The position numbers and the translations under genes were made by a program. Positions 50,711-64,000 of a stretch of 64,000 nucleotides of DNA are shown here, piece after piece; within the stretch, counting starts at the first letter, position 1, and each line of letters begins with the position of its first letter. The notes under the pieces are model-generated. The model made no database searches. It was given only the letters and a program-made list of their open reading frames with translations, and had not been told where the DNA came from. Source of the stretch: Hetaerina americana (taxonomy: Eukaryota; Arthropoda; Insecta; Odonata; Calopterygidae); contig JAKTNV010000009.1 of assembly GCA_022747635.1 (NCBI GenBank), forward strand, positions 64,226,677-64,290,676, read 5' to 3'.

Positions 50711-53700
50711 CCTTTAATCCTTTAAATATTGCGTTTTGATGGATTATGTATGGTGAATAAATTGTATACTTAAAAAGGAACGCAGTGGTATTAGCAATAT
50801 TGAGCGAGCAGTATTATTACATTATTAGCGGGAATAATACTAACAGAGGTTACGACTATGTTGCACTTATGTACAATGTAATAAACTTTATCTTTGAACC
50901 ACTGAAATTCAACGCATGTGGTCATTTTTTAAATCAGAATTTCCTTTTTCCCTTAATAATCTTGGGTCGACTTTTTTCAAGCACCCCTTAAAAAATAACG
51001 GAGGACGCGTGTTTGTATCATGAACCCTCCTCTTCCTTCATGGTCTCGCCTGGCTAAAACATATTCCGGGAAATACGAGGGGGTCATGAAGGAAAGAACC
51101 TCCTGTTACTGCATGACGAAATTAGCTACTGAAATACCCATGCTCCTCTCTGTGCTGTTTCTTGCTAAGCTCCTGACATTAATGTAAAAAGAATTTGCAG
51201 TTGGAAGTAGGCTTGATCAAAGGCCCTTGCAACAAGATTTAGACGAGGTATTTCTTTTTCTAGTTTAATTTATTAGCCTAATTTTGAATGTGATCAATTT
51301 AACTTTAAGCACGTTTACACGAAGGGAAAAGTGCCCTACAAATTCTATCATTGGAAAAACGTTTTGAGTAACTCTTCACAAAGTAGCGGCAGATATTTCA
51401 TACTATGTATTTACTTAATTCGTTGTAGAGTGAAATAAACCAAAAGTTATGGTTCAGACTGGGAAAAAAATGGTTAATACCAAAAGAGAGTGAAATATTT
51501 TTTATATTAATGTTTTCTATCCGGATCTATGTCTGCTTCCGTGATCCCAATCAGCCAATATTGGCCTACGTTTCGGAAGCACTGCAAAAAATAGGTGTAA
51601 AGTACATAAAACTGGAAGAAGTTAGCTTTGGTTGCGAGCGTATATCTTGACTCCCACTCCTCCAGCCAAGTTTTTTTTAGAAAAAGGTCGCCTCCACCCA
51701 TTGGGCAGCTTCTCAAAAGGTCAGATTTCATGTAATTTTAGGCGTTTTCACAGTGAAAAAACAACATATAGCCTCCTGTTATTTTTGCCATTTCGATTTA
51801 TGGCGGAATATTAATAAAACTAAACTATATAATATTTGGGGTGGTGTATTGTTTAACATGTTATTATTAAAATTCTTTTATGTTATTCACTTTTTAGATC
51901 CTGGCCCCGCTTCCTATCGATAGCGGTTGGGTGGTGTAGTTTATGTTTTTGTGTGTTCGCCATACCACCTTTCGTTCATTTGGTATCTCAATGTTTCAAA
52001 CACATGCATCTCACGTCTATTTCCACGTTTTTCAAATGGATATTTTGTCAGTTTACCTATCCGGAGTACGAGGGAATATTAATTAAACTGAGGGGCCTGA
52101 ATTGAAAATGACCAGATGATTATTTTTCACCAGCTGTCACCGAAGTGCCTATTTGTTGTAATTGCATTTTAGCAAGTGTCTCGTTTTTCCTTTGGCAAGA
52201 CAAGTATGCTGAAATAAAAATATGAATGCTCATAAAACACGTATGTATGTTGTATGTTTTGTCACCGTGAAGACATTGGGGCTGGGGTATTTCGACTTAG
52301 CCATGAGGCTAAAATAAACCAAGACTACCCTTCTGAGAAAATGTTTACTTTTAATTGAGAAAACGTTTAAAAATTAGGCCTCCGAGCTAAATGGAAACGT
52401 GAAAATAATTCGAACAGTGTAATTTTCTCTTCGAAGGGCAGCTCTTGTTTGGATTTCTATTTATCACGATATTGGTGCATGGTGAAAAGAGAATGTGTAA
52501 TAATGCCCAATGAACGTATAGGAAAACTTGTTTACCGTTGAATATTTGTTATAATACCACATCTAAGTTATTTATCAGGAGGGTTGAAGTCACACAAAAA
52601 TTCCCACGAAATTAATGTGATGAATTTATTTCGGAAATGACCGTTAGATGTCTTCAGTGGTTAGCCTTAGTCGAGTATTAGGACCCTTGAAATGGAACGT
52701 CCTTGGCATTGAGGGACATGGTGGGGAACTGCGATTCGTGAATTGTTATACAAATCCTACTACTTTCTGCAGTACTCTCTTTACCTAATATTACACTATT
52801 ACGGAGTAAATAGCAACTATTTCGACTCGTTTATCCCCTTCCCAAGAGTTCTAACGAGACGTCGTTCCCGAATCTTTTCTCATATAATACGAACTGCTAT
52901 CAGCTTTGAATGAAGTTTAACTGACGTGCTTAGAATGAAGTTTGATTGGAAATCACTGGCTCCCGCTCACACGGCGACCACCTGTTCACCTTCATAGTTC
53001 GACTACTTTTATGGGTTGAAGTCGTTCATTTACTATCATCCCATCTTTCGAGGTTACCTGAAACAGAAAACTAGATACTGCGATGGAAATCTTGATTGCT
53101 GCGAAAGGAAAATAAGAAAAGCAAATGGTCGGTGAGATTTAGAATACTGACGGGTCATTTATTATTGAACGACTCACTGGTTGCAGGGCACCCTTGTTCT
53201 TTTTTTTTGGGAGGGAGGTAATTGGGGAGAGGAAGGGTGTTTTTGGACTTGTTGAACACCCTTTAAATCCATTGAGACCACTTCCCCCTCCCCTTAAATT
53301 TTCTCGGGTTAAAAATCCTCTGTTGTACGGTGTTGAAATCTTGTTTACTTCACGGAAATAGAGAATAACATGTCAACTTCCATTTAATCCGGGCTTCCCT
53401 GGATTGATTATGACTAATGTAGACAGAAACCATTTTATATTCTCAGGTGACATTTAGTGGGAAATATTCGTCCCGTGATATTATAATATCTATAATGTTT
53501 GTTGGTATATCCGCAAACACCGTCAAACCTAGGGGAAGCGTAAGAATCGTTACGTAAGCATTAATACAACTATATCACTGGAGTACAGCAATCCCGAAAT
53601 AAGTTGGTTATAATCTACGAAAATGAACTTTATTCTGGTCGTACGTGTGCAAAATGAGTTTAAATGGCATTTTATATTAAACTAGGATTTTTTCAATTGC

Positions 53701-55317
53701 CTTTAGTTAAAAATTTTTTCCGCTGGACAAGTCCTTCCTTTTCAGATCGTAGCCAAAATTGTAAACTCAACGGATTTTTCAAATGAGTGTTAGAATTAAT
53801 ACATTTTTAGACAAGTAATGGGAATAAGTGCTTCTGAAAAATCATCACGATCAGTCGGGATGTTACAGCTGCTGTAAGTTGAAATATGAAATTAAATAAT
53901 TAGCTCTCAATTTCTTTTTTTTGCCATAGTCGTTAAAAAATGATGGTCCCTGAGGGGTCTGCGGAGATCAAATTTAAATTTCAGCGATTGAATCTGGTGA
54001 GAAAAAAATATTACCCAGTAAAATCAGATTTAAACCCAGAACTTGCAAAATACGATTTATTACAGCGATTTTTATGATCATTTTCCTATTTCATATTTTC
54101 CGAACTTCCTGGCTCAAACAATAACTTCAATGTGCCAATCCCTTTTTTCGTTCCCAGAGTTGCAATTGAACATTAATAATCCTCGTGCGATACCGAGGGT
54201 GCCCGTACACCGTATTCGTGCTGGGATATCCCAAAGAGGTGCTTATTCAGACGCGAACAATTCCAAAAATTGTATGGTAGTTAGTAGGAGAATTCTAAGC
54301 TATGTACCACCATCTTCCACTTGACTCGCTATTAAAAGCGTCTTTGTTACACGCTATAGATTCTGAAGAGTTTTGTATCACAATAGGAACTTAATACGGA
54401 GTCTAAAATGCAATTATCGGTCCAATCCTCTGTCATAGTTATTATATATTTTACAAAATGCATTCCTGTGATAGTAATTTTAATACCCCGGGGACGGTAA
54501 GAAGTTATTCTTCTATGTTTTTCCTTAACTGCCGTATCGCTTACACTTTTAAGGTATTTTTTTAATTCTCCAGTATTTAACAGTCATCACGTTAATTGAA
54601 TGGGGTTTCTGTTGGGTATCTCATGAATTTCGAATGTGATATCAAAGTCTAAGTCATAATAGTAATGCCGAATAGTAATCCTTCCATAGCGTAACATACA
54701 GACCGAAAGTCGCTTGTAGTAAAAAAAATCGGCATCGTTAAAGCCTCATGCAACCTCACCCAAAGAGGCTTTGCACTCTGCATGCAATTGATAGTGGTAA
54801 GGAAAGGAATGGCTTGGAGAGTGTTCGAACGGTTGGGCGAGAATTGGGATCTTAAAATTACCGCTATTAATTATCCGTTGTAAATATTGATATCTCTTAC
54901 TTCTGCCGTGTTTTATTTAAATTTGTGATATGATCGGAAAGTAATCTTTGCCCTGCGAATATTGGTCAAAATATAGATGTAAAGAGATCCTCCAAATATT
55001 CTTTCAATAAATTATATCGTGTAAAATCTTCTCTACTCTCATTACCTCCAAATCGTCTGTAGGCAATTGATTGTTATTTTTCATCGTAACATTAAAAAAT
55101 ATGAAGTAGTTTGAATTTTCATTTTTCCGATGCTTATGTGCGTAAATGAGGTTCACAAGGGAATAAGTATCTATATTGAGGCACACTGATGTTGAAATTG
55201 TGGGTTTGGAAGATAAGGTCGGGCTGGTACCTCTGATCCATATAGATCATAACCTCAAATCATATTACAAGCTGTCTATTTGAAACTATAAACACAGTAA
55301 GAGTTCATCCAGCACTG

Positions 55318-55535
55318 AGCCCGACGGCGTGTTAAATTCACACATCAGGGGCGGGGGGCCAGTGCATTTCCCTGAGCCGGTTATGATTTCTCAGGAAGAT
55401 CTGGTACCCGGAAAATCACATAGTTTGGGTGGAGCTCATGGTGCCCAGAGAGGCTTGCCCGGGAATAGGACCCGTGCCCGCCGGTCACTAGTCGAACGCT
55501 CTACCCCTGGACTACCGCGACCCCCTAAGCTGTAT
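55318..55535 (-). mobile_element. tRNA-derived SINE, family B, antisense
   Basis: On the minus strand: GTCGCGGTAGTCCAGGGGTA with AGAGCG, then box B region GGTCCTATTCCCGGG, GCAAGCCTCTCTGGG, CCAGATCTTCCTGAGAAATC, GGCCCCCCGCCCC and TGATGTGTGAATTTAACACG. It is the least degraded copy of the family in this window. The 84-codon plus-strand frame over it is spurious. Confidence 0.85.
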
Positions 55536-58500
55536 ATAAACAGTCGTACTTGGGACAGAAAGCATAAAGATCCCCACCCTTAAAATGTAGATGCATTAAA
55601 TGTTGGAACAGATTTAACTCAAAGAAGGCTGAGAAAACTACTAAGACCTTCAAATCAACTTGTGCTCTGAGACACGGGCATTTGGCTGAAACTCGAGCAT
55701 TCGAATCACACCTCTGACCTTCAATTTTGCCTGCACCATTGTATAGCCTGGTTTTTAGAATCAGGCGTTTGAAACCTGTCGTGCAAACAATGATTTAGTC
55801 AGTTCGGTATTTTGTCGTCACATTCGAGTGAGTCAACGTCAATCTTGGTAACTAGCATAGCCAACCAAGGCTCCACGGCTCGAATGATCCGTCAGAAAAA
55901 TTCTACAATATTTCAAACTTCCCGGCCTCCCTAGGTATCTTTTAATTTTTTCACTGACACGGACGGCATAACTCCGGCCGTCATTGGGTCATGGCCCATC
56001 TTTGGTTATTGTGGACTACGATATGACTCGTGTACCATTAAATAACGTGGGAGAATGTTCATTACACGTTGTTATGGTCGCTGTATTTTTTTCAGTCTAC
56101 ATTCGGAAGAACAGGCTACCTTGAAGATACCAAAATTATTTTAGCTGATCTAACTTGAAATTTGGTTTTGTGTAAATGGAAATGATTAGCGTTAAAATGT
56201 CCCAAGTATTTCGCTAAAACGTAAGCGAAGAAGGTCAATATATGGTTATGAAATCTGACGCGATCTAACGTGATGCAATTGTATGGTAGTAGTGCAACAC
56301 GGTAATGCGTGTTATCTTTAATTGACATTGCTATCACGTTTATTTCGAGTGCGAGTGTTAAGACCTATTTTCTACTGCGGAGCAAAGAGAAAAGAAGCGA
56401 ATTGGAGATGGCAACGGAGAAGACTTTTCTCCGTTGCTTATTATTCTAACCGTTTTGAATACAAGCGGAGCGGATTTTACAAGTGGAATCCACTCGGTCA
56501 ACTCGCATAGGTTTCATTCGAACTTGAGCGAGATTTAAGAAAACTAACTTTGTTTCATGGTGCATGCTTCGGCATTGGAGATCGTTGTTGTCTCTTTGGT
56601 GATACGTTTTCATCACTCGTGAAAAATTCTGAAAGACACTGCTGTGGAATCTAAGTAGCAGAATTATTATCGGAACTCAAGTAGGGAAGTGTGTGCAGTT
56701 TTTGGCGTCATACAGTGGGCAGTAATGCCGGCTACTCCGTTGGCCTTCTCCTCTCCGTTGTTTGCTCTTCTTTGCTCATGAAAACGGGTCTAATGTCCCC
56801 CAAGCTACAAAGTTGGGAAGTGAAATATTCCCTTGATATCTAATCTGAAATTGAGAAATGCTGACTGAAGGTTTCTGGTTGAATTTGAACTTTGTTGATG
56901 TCCTAACGGCCTCCAAGGGAAAAAATAGTAGTTAATTTGAGGAAAACGTATTTCCAGTCTACTTTATCCAATACTAATACAAAAAAGTTGCCAGAATGCA
57001 ACTTTGGAATGATTTATCAAAAAATTGCTAATAAGTCCAGTTTCCAAGTTTTTAAATTTGAATCTCTTTCTTTTTTAAACAATCGACCAAGATACAGAGA
57101 ATTCCTCAGGATTTTGTTTCTTACTAGGGGAAATTCAGCACACTCTCTCTTTTGAAAAAAATTACCAGAATTTGTTGGAAAAATATTGTTATCCCCATTA
57201 AAATTGTTTTCACACTTCTCCTAAGTGAACTGAGATTTAGTAATTGTCGGATTTTAGCACTTACAGAGACTTCTTTATCAAGGTTTCCACTCTAGCTTAA
57301 ATTAGACGCCGCTACTCCGACTAGTCACGAAAGCCTAACAATAATTATAGTTCTTGTAGGAATTCGTAGTAAAATAGGTATTCATGTGGGTATATATTTT
57401 AAGCATTTCTGCATATTAAGACGAAATTCTCAAAAGCATGGTTGAAATTGGCGTATACATGTAATTGGACCATTAAAGGCATTTAGGCCGTTGTGCTATT
57501 GTACGAAAATCGCGCTTAATTATTGGCTTACGGCATGTTTCATTCGTTATTCTTGCCTTATTTAAGTATATTTACTCCTTATCTGTTAAAGAGCTTTTTC
57601 TTCATCTTTTATTTCAAAATAGAACAAGATTTTCCTCAGAGTCATTCGAATGGTAAAGGCTTTTTGGTTAAAGGCATCCGATAAGAAAGAACAACATGTT
57701 ACAAACATTTCGTAGAAATCGGGTAAATTTGAAATGAGAATTTTCCAGAATGATTATACTATATTATATTAATTTTTTCATACTTAAATGAAACTGTATT
57801 CAAATTGTTTTTTACTATTCATTTACTCGCGTGTGTACTTTTAAATGGAAAGCCAAAGTGAATGTTAATGAGTGCCATTGGTCAGCACAAATGCGTCCGG
57901 GATTTCCCCAGTTGTTTTTCAGTGGTGACTTGTTAGTTCAATATTTATTACAAGTACACTTTCGTGGTAATACGTCTTTATTATGGCTGTAGTCATATCG
58001 CATTATAAGTTCTTCGCAAGAAAGGTCATTTCTGTGTAGGATAACGTCAATGTTTGAAGTAGGATTTGAACACGCTACATCAGGACTAGCTGGTGACGGG
58101 GCCCGTTGAACTGAGGGAGTTTATAACTAGATTAGATCTCAAATGTATGGATACGTTTCTGAGAGTGCACTCTATTGTGGTGTTGACGAACACACAATTT
58201 TCGAGGTGTATTTCACGTCAATTTCTCTTTCGGAAATAAACTCATAAGTGAAACGAGGGTCTGAAGCAGCAATATGAGCCACTTGACAGACACAAAAGTT
58301 GCATTTCTTCGGCGATTACACCTATCCGAGGAGAAAAATGGCCTTCGAGGGAGGAGTCGTTTTATATTTGTTCAAAGGTGTCATCACGGAGAATCGAGGC
58401 AGGAAAATGGACGGTTGCAATGAGGGGTGAGAATGTCATGAATAAATCGGAGAGAAGTGAGAAATTCATGAGGTCGTGAGGAGACGGAAACGAAACACCC

Positions 58501-59724
58501 GAGGCTCATGCTATGAAGAAGGTAATCATCGAACTATATGATTGAGAGGGAAGTAATAGGGAAGTTGTCGAGGAAGGAAACATGTAATGTTTTTTCGGGA
58601 AAGAAATCAGACTCAAATGTGATAGAAGAGCGAAGAGAGGATCGGAGAAGGTGGTGGTGAGAATCCGGGACGGGGGAGGATGGACCATCAAAATTTAGGC
58701 GACTCTGATTAGGAACAAAACGTCATCAAGCAAGCCCTTGTTCTCAATTTTTAAATTATGAAAGTTTGAGGAATTAAATCTTCGTAATTTTATGTATTAT
58801 TCAAAATTTTCGCCTCAAATTTAGCAGTGCAAAGCAAGGGTGTCACTTATTGGGTTTTTAATCAAATCGTATGTGTTTTCAAAATGAAAAAAATGAATGA
58901 TGAATAGGGACGTGATGAAAGTTATTAAGGGGTGGAAATAATTAACTTTTTCACTATGATAGCGTTAGGAAACCAATGAATCTGTCAATTTCGTCAATTG
59001 AATTAACTCCCGGGAAAACGTTGCGACAATTAAAAATTCTTATTGAAAATTCCAGTACATTGCTTGATCCATAAGATCAGCATTTTTATTTTATAATCTA
59101 AAATTCAATACCAATAAGTAAATCTACCGTTGTAATGAATGTATAGTTAGTCTATGAGGAAAACCTGGTGATCAAATATCAATTATGTTAGGTAGATGAA
59201 GGATTTCAGGGAGAAGATGAGCGAGGGAGATGTACACAGAGCGGCTCGATCGACGACGGACGGGCAGTGCTTTATCACTGATTAAAACCATTAAATGGCG
59301 CCTTAAAATTATTGTATTTAGTTAATGTGTTAGTTTATTAAGAATGCATGTAGGAATTGGTAACTTTTGCTTATAAAAAACTAATTTTCTTCTAAGATAA
59401 TGAAATTTAATTAATTAAATAAATTTTAAAGTATTGAAATCCAATATAGAAAAGAGGATGTCGGGTGAGTAAAGGAGAAGGAAGAAGAGGTTAAGTTTTT
59501 CTGTGGCATTAAGGATTAGAAGTTGCAAATTGAATCCCAAGACTTTTTCAAATGTATATATATTTATATATATATACATACATACTAATACATGCATACA
59601 CATTTTTTATATTTTTTTCATTCACATGGAAATAGAATGTGAGGAAAAGGGATAGAGACATATAAAAGACGAACACAGGAATGGTGAGGAAGGTGGAATC
59701 GAGCAGACCTCAAGCGTAAAAAAG

Positions 59725-59815
59725 CTTCCATGGCCGGGACTCGAACCACGGATCTTCTTCGACTTGGCGGGCCGATGCTCTGGTTAAAGCATCGATCCTT
59801 ACGATGAAACCGGCT
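59725..59815 (-). mobile_element. tRNA-like SINE head, antisense
   Basis: The minus strand has GATGCTTTAACCAGAGCATC and box B GTGGTTCGAGTCCCGG about 30 bases later. It cannot be folded into a standard tRNA with a 7-base acceptor stem, so a SINE or tRNA pseudogene is more likely than a working tRNA gene. Confidence 0.45.
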
Positions 59816-62195
59816 GCCTATGAGTTTTAGGGTGCTCTTTCACCTTTTACGGAGGTTTCTTTGGTAGGTCGTGCAAATTTTCTCAGCTACTGATAGAAAT
59901 TCCTTTCTTTCCTCAATCAAGTTCTTGGCATAACTCATTCCAGGGAGTATCTCGCACAGTGTTCTGAGTACTCTATTTCTGCAGGATTTGATGATTGATG
60001 ACTTCCCATTGATATTTACCGCCAGAATTCCGAGAAGCACAGACCGGGATAATAAACTGATATCCGGCACGACATGGAGTCGCTCGCAGGCGGCTACATA
60101 AGCTAAAATTAGTATCTACTTTGAAAAGCTTTTCTCATTAAATTGGGTCATAAAAGATGCCCTCTTTTGTTAGTTAATGCTCTAGGGTGTATAAATTCGA
60201 ACATTTTTCTTTGTTTACCATATCGCATGAGTGGGTTCCATATAAAATGTATAGCGCAAAAAATTGTGTTGTAAATGGACGGGTAATATTGCCTATGCCC
60301 CTTGAACGTTTTACCATCGTAATGTGATTTATCATTAATAATTATCGTTAGCCACTAGAATTGCTTTCCTCCGCTCTCCGCATGAATCTCTAAATCATTA
60401 ACCCAATAATATTTTCGCTCTCTTGTTTTCCGTCACCTGATTCATGAATAGCATCTGAGGCCTTCTTCTGCGATTCTTTTAATTGAACTTGCCCTCCGAA
60501 ATAATTCCTAGCAATCTTACCTTAAAATATGAGTATTACCCCTTCTTCTGATTTAGTGTTTTCGTTAGATCTATTTCATAGGCATTTCTCCGCAGAATTT
60601 CTTCTTCATTTATTCTACGTACACTATCCTCTGCATTATCCGCCTCCAGTATTTGGAGTCCACAACATAGGTACATGTTTTGTGTTTAAAAATTTCTAAG
60701 GTGAAGGTGATAACTTAGTTGATTCCATCGCTCCTTGATTCTTAGAAAATTTAAAATACGATAATCTTGAATTGGAGGGAGTTACAAATAGGCAAAACTT
60801 TCGAAAATACTTGCACTATTGATTTTTATGGCATAAATATCGATCTTGCCGTGCTGCGTTGATAGCATTTATCACGGATGCAGAAAAATGGCAATTTACT
60901 GCCGAGCAAATGATTTCAAAGAAAAGTTCTTTCACGATTCGGAATGAAACTGAGATATACATAATTTTAAGGTGGAGCAGGGATAGTTAAGTTGGCATTG
61001 GGACAGAAATAGATAACATTTCGTTGCCAGTATTTTTTCCATTATTCTCTCCTCCGCCGATATTGTGATTTACTGGCATCATCAGGGTAACAGTTCTCTC
61101 CTTCTCTTCATGGCTGTCATCATGAGACTTGACCATGTGAGACTCGCAGGTAATGACTGCAGAAATATCGTAATATGCAAAAAACGTTGCCTATTGTGAC
61201 CACTTGCGTGCACCCGTAATAATTCTAAATACATTGACTAATTACAACTTAAAATGTTAATGTTAAGAATTCACTCATTGCTACCTAGAATTTTGCCGTC
61301 ACACCTTTTGTTCACTAAAATGTATCGGCCTTCTGTTTACGTGATGAAGAAATTGGCCTGATTAGGGCCGCGGCTATTTAAGGACCGTAGCAAATGAACT
61401 ACTTTCAAGCGGTGGATTTGTTTGTCTCTGGATGTCCATATAAATATCTATCACCTTTTATCACCCAGGCTCTTCTTATCGTTTAAGTGCCATTATATGC
61501 ATTAATAAAAAAATAGATATTTTTCATTACTCCATACTCCGATTTGTCCTATATTAGGGCGCTATTTTTATGTTGGCGAAAATTGTTATGCTTTTGTAAT
61601 CTAATAACAATATTTGCGATAGAACCATATTCATGAGGTAATTTTATTCTTAGTTATTTTGACTGCTACTGTAAAAATACAATGAAAGTTATTTTTTCAA
61701 TACTTAGGTTAAAAAATGAATGTCATATTTGGCAAGTATAGACGTGTCCCGGTTAGGTATCGTTGCTTTAAGTGCCGTTATATTCCTACTCTACGTTTAG
61801 AGGAGTAAAATTTCGGTAAATCAAATAAAACCCATTTGGTCATAATTATGTTGTAAACAATGTAATTGTTTTGGTATTTTTTAATTTCTTGCATTTATAG
61901 TAATTTAAATGTACTGCCCATATTCGTGGTGATGCGTTCGTTAATGCGAATGAATATTCCATGTCTTTCGTAATGCATCTTATTTTCGTCTGATCACGCA
62001 TTAATTCAAGTACATCGTATTACTAAATAAACAAAAATTTCATGCGCAACATAGCTTAAATGTAGCCTTCAAAAGGTGGGGAAGTTCTTGATGCCTTTCG
62101 TGGTGTGCCACATCTTCAAAGGTTAAGGTGCCCTCGTATGGGTTAAATGGAAGAAGGAACCATTAGGTCTCAATTTCGCCCAAATAAAGACCTCT

Positions 62196-62214
62196 ATTTA
62201 TCTATCTATCTATC
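62196..62214. repeat. (TATC)n microsatellite
   Basis: Four to five tandem TATC units; short. Confidence 0.8.
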
Positions 62215-64000
62215 AATAGTTCCTTGTGTAGATGGGTATATCGAAGAAGTAACGTAATTTATCTCGACATTCTCATCACTGAAGCAGGCTGATGAACTGC
62301 AGTGGAGTCTGAGCGTTCGGACGGAATAGAAAGTGCAAGGCTGCCAGGAGGCGAGGAAGGAAGGTCGGTCGGATGGTTGTCCGTAAACAGATGAAGTCAA
62401 AAAAGAACACTTTAAACCAGTGTATAATTTCAGTGGATTCCATGATGTCGATTCAAATGAACAGTCATATGCTACTTTTAAATGAGCTTGATTCAAACGA
62501 ATTTTTTGTCCAGATGACGTCATAAATTGGCGACTAAATTTTGCTGATTCGAGAAACCAGGAAATCTTAAAGCTGTTCCAGTTTCACAGGCGGCCCCTCC
62601 TTCTGAGATAGCTCCGGCTGCTTCACTTCAGTGTGGGTAATGGGCGAGCTTTTTAGGGTTCTAACCCTGCCTCCGGTCGGGGGAGTTACGATTTTAAAAC
62701 TTATTACGGCTATAGGAGTTTTTTATTTTATTTTAAAACTCTTTAAGTTAACTAACTTTAATGTTTATTAATTAAAGACTCATTATCACAAATTTTTATC
62801 ACACCTCACTTCTTAAATGCAGTGCTATGTTCCACTTAAATATAGTATTCAATCATCCTCTCCGATATGCCATTTTTTACGCCCCGTGTTATCGTTCGAA
62901 TAGGAGAGTTGTGGACCTACTGCAAAAATTCAGTTTATGAGGTCATGGATTGTAATATTATCAATTATATTATGTGATGATTTATCATGAAGAATTGAAT
63001 TTTTATCTTCATACATGTATGGGATTCTTCTTGCCAAAGTGGAAGGTATAGTTAAAACTTTGGCGTAATTAATACTCCGAGGTAAGTTGTAAAACCAACC
63101 ATAAGATTAAAAATATATTTTTTTATGTGAAAATTAGGAAATTTGAGAACACGGTCATTATTAAAACTTCAATTTTGGCAAGACGATACTGCAGATTATG
63201 CAATAGCATTTGTTTATGCGTTTATTATGTAAATTCCAATGGTTTTATTTAGTTCAGTGGTAAAGAATTTGGAAACAATTCCCTTGTGATGCATGATCTT
63301 CGATCATTTTTTTTAAACTTACAAATCAATTTGATTGGGACGCGTACGCATCATCCGCGTGACGCAACCCATCGAGCCGAAGTGTGAAGTGGAAGCATAT
63401 CCATTGTCCCACATTGTTGGCCCAGCATCGCTCCGGAAGATTCCCTATCGTGTGGGGGGACCACAACCCGATTTCACGACGTTAATGATCTCTCAATCAG
63501 GTCACTATGGTTCGCGCGTTTCGTTGCGTCAGCAACCACAGAAATTGAATCTCTGCGAAATTTCTAATCTGTGGATTAATATTGTTCCAGTGTATCTAGA
63601 GCCATACATTTCCCAGGTTCTTGTGGGAACTCAATAGTTCACCGCAAGACTATGAGGCACGGGATATCGATACTTCTTTTAGGAGGGATAAGGAGAGGGC
63701 TGAAACATTATACTGGAATTCATCCGGTATGTAATAATGGTATGCACTCAACATGCTAGTGTTTATGCAAATCATTTGCATTTCCTGTGTTGAATTTGTT
63801 GATTCGGAGAATCTTTCATTGGTATTCCCACGTTAAGGGCATTAGTGCAGTTGAGAGACCCACAAAATGTTAGGCGTCGAGTGGAAATTAAGGCCACATA
63901 AGGACTACCTTCTCAGTCTCTCCATGATTGACATTTCCATTGGATTTTATATATTTTTAAATACTTTGAGTATGGGTTCAATTTTCGTGTATCTCTATTT

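Larger units (their letters stand above)
49640..64000. other. Gene-poor region without a supported coding gene
   Basis: No conserved exon was recognised on either strand. Open frames are short (100 codons or less) and lack family motifs. Base composition is slightly less AT-rich than the introns to the left and recognisable transposons are sparse, so it may hold regulatory or unique intronic sequence. Confidence 0.45.

Noticed and set aside
51890..51930. Candidate continuing BRF1 exon (TTTTTAG followed by ATCCTGG)
   Set aside because: Joins in phase to give Asp-Pro, but then reads GPASYR and a stop, unlike cyclin repeat 2.
55329..55583. 84-codon plus-strand frame
   Set aside because: Antisense reading of a family B SINE.
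58020..58120. GGATTTGAACACG, possible antisense tRNA-like element
   Set aside because: Isolated box B-like match without supporting structure.
59725..59815. Functional tRNA gene on the minus strand
   Set aside because: Box B is good, but spacing and acceptor stem do not give a normal cloverleaf; called a SINE-like piece instead.
62590..62700. GGTTCTAACCC box B-like motif
   Set aside because: No matching box A at a suitable distance and no similarity to the SINE families in the window.

Overview
The window is eukaryotic nuclear DNA from an arthropod, most likely an insect. It is AT-rich and has GT-AG introns of about 0.1 to 7 kb, tRNA-derived SINEs, degenerate LINEs and Penelope-like elements with GIY-YIG endonucleases. 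The host proteins (BRF1, an NHA-type cation/proton antiporter and a BTB-BACK-PHR protein) are deeply conserved in animals. The species cannot be named from the sequence.

Layout: (1) 1-9.2 kb, plus strand: the last eight coding exons (498 aa) of an unrecognised, charged, Lys/Glu/Ser-rich protein with an RVSF-type PP1-docking motif. (2) 9.3-13.4 kb: intergenic, with RTE/BovB-like LINE fragments. (3) 13.8-28.6 kb, plus strand: a complete SLC9B (NHA1/NHA2) antiporter in nine coding exons, predicted 548 aa. Its introns carry an antisense LINE with a long open RT frame, a pogo/Tigger transposase relic, several SINEs, a long TA/ATAC microsatellite and two near-perfect fold-back elements with hammerhead ribozyme cores. 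(4) 28.6-33.1 kb: 3' UTR and intergenic sequence with LINE and SINE debris. (5) 33.1-33.9 kb, minus strand: a small unrecognised gene model of four exons (at least 129 aa), divergent from BRF1. (6) 34.2-43.9 kb, plus strand: the first four exons (180 aa) of TFIIIB subunit BRF1. Intron 2 holds a 3.5-kb antisense LINE relic and a 1.16-kb Penelope-like insertion with intact 12-bp target-site duplications. (7) 46.5-49.6 kb, minus strand: a complete BTBD1/2/3/6-family gene (six exons, 522 aa). (8) 49.7-64 kb: no convincing gene, only a few SINE-like pieces. This part lies inside a very large BRF1 intron if BRF1 continues to the right.

The genes are ordinary housekeeping loci: ion homeostasis, RNA polymerase III initiation and a CUL3-type substrate adaptor. 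The most unusual content is the Penelope-like family. One copy carries a PLE-type GIY-YIG domain between inverted terminal copies. Two miniature copies consist only of the head-to-head terminal repeats. All carry the hammerhead core (CTGATGA, a short stem-loop, GAAA, short stem III, cleavage triplet), and stem II and stem III remain pairable between copies that differ in sequence.
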